A stretch of 5,908 bases of DNA from a bacterium (lineage in GTDB: Bacteria > Patescibacteriota > Microgenomatia > UBA8517): contig JAKAKU010000019.1 of NCBI GenBank assembly GCA_021824385.1, positions 1 through 5,908 on the forward strand, given 5' to 3'. How positions within the stretch are numbered: position 1 is the stretch's first letter; every line of letters starts with the position of its first letter. Of this stretch, positions 5,100 through 5,908 are shown in pieces. Made by a program: the position numbers and the translations under genes. The notes under the pieces were generated by a model, which made no database searches, had not been told where the DNA came from, and was given only the letters and a program-made list of their open reading frames with translations.

Positions 5100-5453
5100 T
5101 TAACGAACGGGAAATTTCTTAATAAGTAGAGCAGAAAGACACGAAAGGAAATAATACCAGACGATATTTACCAGAAATGATAAAAAGACGTTGCAGCTTA
5201 ATGCGAACATGGCTCCAAAAAATGGGACGTATAGCGAATATGCAGCCCCTGGGCTGAAACCAAGGAGATAGTTGTCCTTTCTACAATATATACCGCCTGT
5301 AGGTAAGAGGCTCTTTGACGAAACAGGGCTATACCGAACAAGAGGGTTGCTTTCCCCATTGAGGAATAGAGCAGAAAAGCCAATCGCAGTAAACATAAGT
5401 AACAGAACCAGTTTCAATTTTGTCGGAGTAAAGAAGGTAATAATACTTTTCAT
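5100..5453 (-). CDS. Small membrane protein of unknown function with FTPTKLK N-terminal motif (117 aa)
   Basis: The protein begins MKSIITFFTPTKLK, a lead-in I associate with many short uncharacterised membrane proteins of archaea and candidate-phylum bacteria. A hydrophobic helix follows at about 13-31. A polar loop of roughly 35 residues comes next with one Cys (C57 in IYCRKDN), then a moderately hydrophobic stretch at 66-86 and a clear helix at about 88-111, ending in the basic KKFPVR. The basic ends favour both termini in the cytoplasm. I chose the ATG at 5453 because it overlaps the PGK stop by 4 bases (ATGA) and begins the characteristic motif. The same frame stays open 25 residues further upstream, but that part is out-of-frame PGK sequence. 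No function can be assigned. It lies between PGK and GAPDH, just before the promoter candidate. Confidence 0.75.
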   Translation of the reverse strand: MKSIITFFTPTKLKLVLLLMFTAIGFSALFLNGESNPLVRYSPVSSKSLLPTGGIYCRKDNYLLGFSPGAAYSLYVPFFGAMFALSCNVFLSFLVNIVWYYFLSCLSALLIKKFPVR

Positions 5454-5908
5454 ACAAGAGCATCTATTCCAGGCAATGTTCCTTTTGCCACAAACTCCAA
5501 ACTTGCTCCCCCCCCACAAGAAATCCAATCAAACGATTCTGAGAGTTTTAGGACATTAATTGCAGCCGTTGTATCTCCTCCGCCTGCAGCCTTCCATGCA
5601 ACGCTTTTTGCAATTGCCTCAAATACCCGCTGTGTTCCCAGCCGGTGCCCTGGCTCTTCAAATTTCCCTACTGGGCCACTTACAAAAATAGTTTTTGCGC
5701 TCGCTATAATTTGTTCAAATTGTTCTATGCTGTGAATAGTTATGTCTTCTTTGTCAGCATTGAGTCGTGCAACTAACACCTTTGGATCTCCTTGCTCCTC
5801 TGGCATAAATTCAGGCAACCTGCCGGCAATAAGCACTTGATCTGCCATCTCCTTAAATTGAGTCAAAAAGGTTAGTTTGTCTTCTTTTAGTCCACTTATT
5901 ACAAACAG
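5450..5908 (-). CDS. pgk: Phosphoglycerate kinase, C-terminal portion (start beyond window)
   Basis: The enzyme moves phosphate from 1,3-bisphosphoglycerate to ADP, the first ATP-forming step of glycolysis. Only the last 152 residues are present, covering most of the nucleotide-binding C-terminal domain. Visible family marks are the LFVISGLKEDKLTFL strand-helix at the window edge (the GaKvsDKi region of standard enzymes), VLIAGRLPEF, VSGPVGKFEEPGHRLGT (standard: WNGPMGVFE..GT), AAGGGDTTAAI (GGGDT), and SCGGGASLEFVAKGTLPGI (STGGGASLE..LPG). The overall form, with SGP in place of NGP, a Lys-Phe-Glu-Glu loop and Cys in the last glycine motif, is the style I associate with candidate-phylum PGKs. 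All nucleotide-loop glycines and the GGGDT Asp are kept, so the enzyme should be active. It overlaps the next gene by 4 bases. The 5' part and promoter are outside the window. Confidence 0.95.
   Translation of the reverse strand: MFVISGLKEDKLTFLTQFKEMADQVLIAGRLPEFMPEEQGDPKVLVARLNADKEDITIHSIEQFEQIIASAKTIFVSGPVGKFEEPGHRLGTQRVFEAIAKSVAWKAAGGGDTTAAINVLKLSESFDWISCGGGASLEFVAKGTLPGIDALV

Noticed and set aside
5079..5104. Possible terminator after the 117-residue protein (TTAAC/GTTAA stem followed by TTTTT)
   Set aside because: The stem is only five AT-rich pairs with a 13-base or longer loop, too weak to call, and it overlaps the promoter candidate.
5454..5528. 25-residue N-terminal extension of the 117-residue membrane protein
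   Set aside because: It would be out-of-frame PGK sequence; the ATG at 5453 makes a standard 4-base overlap and begins the typical motif.

Overview
The window is a densely packed, one-directional piece of a bacterial chromosome. Every gene I can support reads on the minus strand, so the operon runs from right (5908) to left (1). The content is central sugar-phosphate metabolism: phosphoglycerate kinase, glyceraldehyde-3-phosphate dehydrogenase, a ribulose-phosphate 3-epimerase-like enzyme and a transketolase split into two genes. Mixed in are a LOG-type phosphoribohydrolase and four proteins of unknown function, three of them small membrane proteins. The style suggests a Candidate Phyla Radiation (Patescibacteria, Parcubacteria-like) genome. 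The reasons are the divergent short-looking PGK, the split transketolase, the streamlined layout with 4-8 base overlaps, the lack of Shine-Dalgarno sequences, and small orphan membrane proteins slotted between housekeeping genes. TGA is used as a stop in several genes, which fits the standard bacterial code and argues against the recoded Gracilibacteria/Absconditabacteria lineages. The lineage call is inference from protein style, not a database match.

Layout in transcription order: the C-terminal half of PGK (5908-5450); a 117-residue membrane protein overlapping it by 4 bases (5453-5100); a 47-base gap with a good candidate promoter; GAPDH (5052-3943); a 201-residue protein that looks like an ADP-ribosyltransferase-fold protein (3936-3331); the epimerase-like protein (3315-2659); the LOG family protein (2662-2033, 4-base overlap); the transketolase N-terminal subunit (2023-1184); a 147-residue membrane protein (1191-748, 8-base overlap); a 97-residue membrane protein (744-451); and the transketolase C-terminal subunit (449 to the window edge). 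No stretch longer than 47 bases lacks a gene, and no convincing RNA gene, mobile element, CRISPR array or terminator is present.

How the genes may work together: LOG enzymes release ribose 5-phosphate from nucleoside monophosphates, the epimerase interconverts pentose phosphates, and transketolase turns them into glyceraldehyde 3-phosphate and fructose 6-phosphate. GAPDH and PGK then take glyceraldehyde 3-phosphate to 3-phosphoglycerate with ATP formation. The operon could therefore carry salvaged pentose into lower glycolysis. GAPDH carries residues typical of NADP-using forms, so this route may also supply NADPH. The most unusual architectural point is that two small membrane-protein genes sit between the two halves of transketolase. 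I found no defence system or other clearly undescribed machinery; the findings are leads, not discoveries.
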